Shown: piece by piece, positions 63,079-64,000 of the stretch
Numbering within the stretch: the stretch's first letter is position 1
Layout: the number at the start of each line of letters is the position of its first letter
From: Microbacterium sp. Root61
GTDB taxonomy: Bacteria; Actinomycetota; Actinomycetes; Actinomycetales; Microbacteriaceae
Length of the DNA: 64,000 bases
Assembly (NCBI RefSeq): GCF_001427525.1
Contig: NZ_LMGU01000001.1
Span: 1,955,788-2,019,787, forward strand
Direction: 5' to 3'
Translations under genes and position numbers: made by a program
Notes under the pieces: generated by a model
Database searches by the model: none
What the model was told of the DNA's origin: nothing
What the model saw: the letters and a program-made list of their open reading frames with translations, nothing else

Positions 63079-64000
63079 CAGACCGTTCCCATGTAAGCCA
63101 CTCGAACTGCTTCGACATCGTGCAGGTCCTTCGGTGCCCCCTGCCAGAGCATCCTTCCCAGATCGAACACCAGGATGCGATCCACCAGGCGGCTCACCAT
63201 CTCGAGGTGGTGCTCGACGATGATCACCGAGACGCCCGCCCCGGCAAGATCCTTGACGACGCTCTCCAGACCGTCGATCTCGGAGGCGGACAGGCCGGCG
63301 GCCGGCTCGTCCAGCAGGAGAACCTTGGGGCAGCGCGCCACTGCCATGGCAGCCTCGAGGAATCGGAGCTGCCCATGCGCGAGATAGCGGCTTTCGCGGC
63401 GCCCGATGCGCAGGTCGTCCGGGTCCAGACCACCGTTGCGCAGCAGGGTGATGGCCGCCACCCGGCACGCCTCGATCCTCGCCGGGTCGGCATCCAACTG
63501 CGATTTGAGAGCGAGTTCGATGTGCTCATCGATGCTCATGCCCGCAAACGTCTTCGGGGTTTGGAAGGTGCGTGCGACGCCGTGATGCGCGATCTCGGAA
63601 GGCCGTGACTTGCTCACGTCTCGACCGTCGAGGAGGATCGTTCCCTCCGAGGGATGGTAAAACCCACCGATGATGTTCAGCATCGTGGTCTTGCCCGACC
63701 CATTCGGCCCGATCAGTCCGAGAATCTCGCCGCGCCCCAGCTCGAGCGTGACGCCGTCGAGAGCCTTCAGACCGCCGAAGCTCTTCTTGACGTCTTGCAC
63801 CTGCAGAACCGGCTGGTCCGCTCGGTCGGCAACCTCCGTCACACGGACACGCGGGGCACGACGCACTCGGGACAGGGACTTGAGCAACGGGTCGGCGTAC
63901 GCAGCGGTCCTACTGAAGATGCCCTTGGGACGCAGTCGCATGAGCGCGACGAGCAGCACGCCGTAGACGATCACGTTCACGTGCGGGTACGGCGCGAGCA
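63078..64000 (-). CDS. livG: LivM-LivG fusion, 5' part missing
   Basis: The 3' portion (about 307 codons) is present; the frame is open at the right edge. The first ~30 visible residues, through VYGVLLVALMRLRPKGIFS, are the end of a LivM-type permease. After a linker a full LivG ATPase follows: Walker A GPNGSGKTT, signature LAHGQLRFLEAAMAVA (Leu-Ala-His-Gly in place of LSGGQ-type), Walker B VLLLDEPAAGLS. Fusion of permease and ATPase is found in some actinobacteria. The GTG at 63980 is unlikely to be a real start. Confidence 0.82.
   Translation of the reverse strand, partial: LAPYPHVNVIVYGVLLVALMRLRPKGIFSRTAAYADPLLKSLSRVRRAPRVRVTEVADRADQPVLQVQDVKKSFGGLKALDGVTLELGRGEILGLIGPNGSGKTTMLNIIGGFYHPSEGTILLDGRDVSKSRPSEIAHHGVARTFQTPKTFAGMSIDEHIELALKSQLDADPARIEACRVAAITLLRNGGLDPDDLRIGRRESRYLAHGQLRFLEAAMAVARCPKVLLLDEPAAGLSASEIDGLESVVKDLAGAGVSVIIVEHHLEMVSRLVDRILVFDLGRMLWQGAPKDLHDVEAVRVAYMGTV

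Noticed and set aside
1..64000. CRISPR arrays, tRNA or rRNA genes, insertion sequences
   Set aside because: No regular direct repeats with spacers, no cloverleaf or rRNA sequence and no transposase or terminal repeats were seen by eye.

Overview
The window is about 64 kb of very GC-rich DNA. Genes are packed tightly, with many 4-bp ATGA start/stop overlaps and frequent GTG starts. A recurring GGATGCCGC/GCGGCATCC word and probable leaderless promoters (a TANNNT-type -10 box 6-8 nt before the start codon) point to an actinobacterium. My best guess is Microbacterium or a close relative in Microbacteriaceae, inferred from style and gene content, not from rRNA. I saw no tRNA, rRNA, CRISPR array or insertion sequence. 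No non-coding gap exceeds 300 bases; the largest are about 230 bp (27009-27238 and 39523-39743) and hold nothing I recognise beyond promoters.

Layout. 1-3204 (minus): ATP-grasp / alpha-E / transglutaminase operon, running off the left edge. 3367-4968: membrane-anchored sulfite-oxidase-type molybdoenzyme. 5107-15730: the most unusual region. An IlvD/Edd-type dehydratase and an FAD oxidoreductase face an IclR regulator and an eight-gene minus-strand operon that encodes a UGSC-family protein, its uncharacterised partner, a small CxxC protein, both subunits of aconitase X, and a NitT/TauT-type ABC importer. 15896-22064: an ATGA-chained six-gene plus-strand operon (Zn-alcohol dehydrogenase, MaoC hydratase, SDR, acyl-CoA ligase, amidohydrolase-2, acyl-CoA dehydrogenase) with a second IclR regulator. 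Together 5-23 kb looks like a catabolic island for an organic acid that is imported, dehydrated/oxidised and passed through CoA thioesters; the substrate is unknown.

22943-24883: a lipoprotein, then a calpain-like cysteine protease with a WXG100-like N-terminus and a small partner gene. 24892-27008: ornithine aminotransferase and a dimethylargininase-type guanidine hydrolase. 27239-31187: quinone-reductase-like enzyme, XRE regulator and small membrane protein, divergent from a DHA2-type MFS exporter, with two palindromic operators between them. 31279-41622: PIG-L deacetylase, bifunctional PutA, three small membrane-anchored proteins, a multi-pass membrane protein, a thioesterase, a GNAT acetyltransferase with F420-0:glutamate ligase, and an OsmC peroxiredoxin.

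41724-64000: a second catabolic island built on acyl-CoA chemistry. It has ETF beta/alpha with a cytochrome-b membrane protein carrying a repeat-rich N-terminus; four enoyl-CoA hydratase-family genes; four SDRs; a thiolase; a single acyl-CoA dehydrogenase; two divergent pairs of acyl-CoA dehydrogenase subunits resembling heteromeric enzymes for bulky or cyclic acyl-CoAs; a nitronate-monooxygenase-family flavoprotein; TetR and FCD-GntR regulators; and a Liv-type ABC importer with a LivM-LivG fusion leaving the right edge. A shared TTGTATAYATTACA motif before the ETF operon and between the divergent hydratase and flavoprotein genes suggests common regulation of electron transfer and beta-oxidation.
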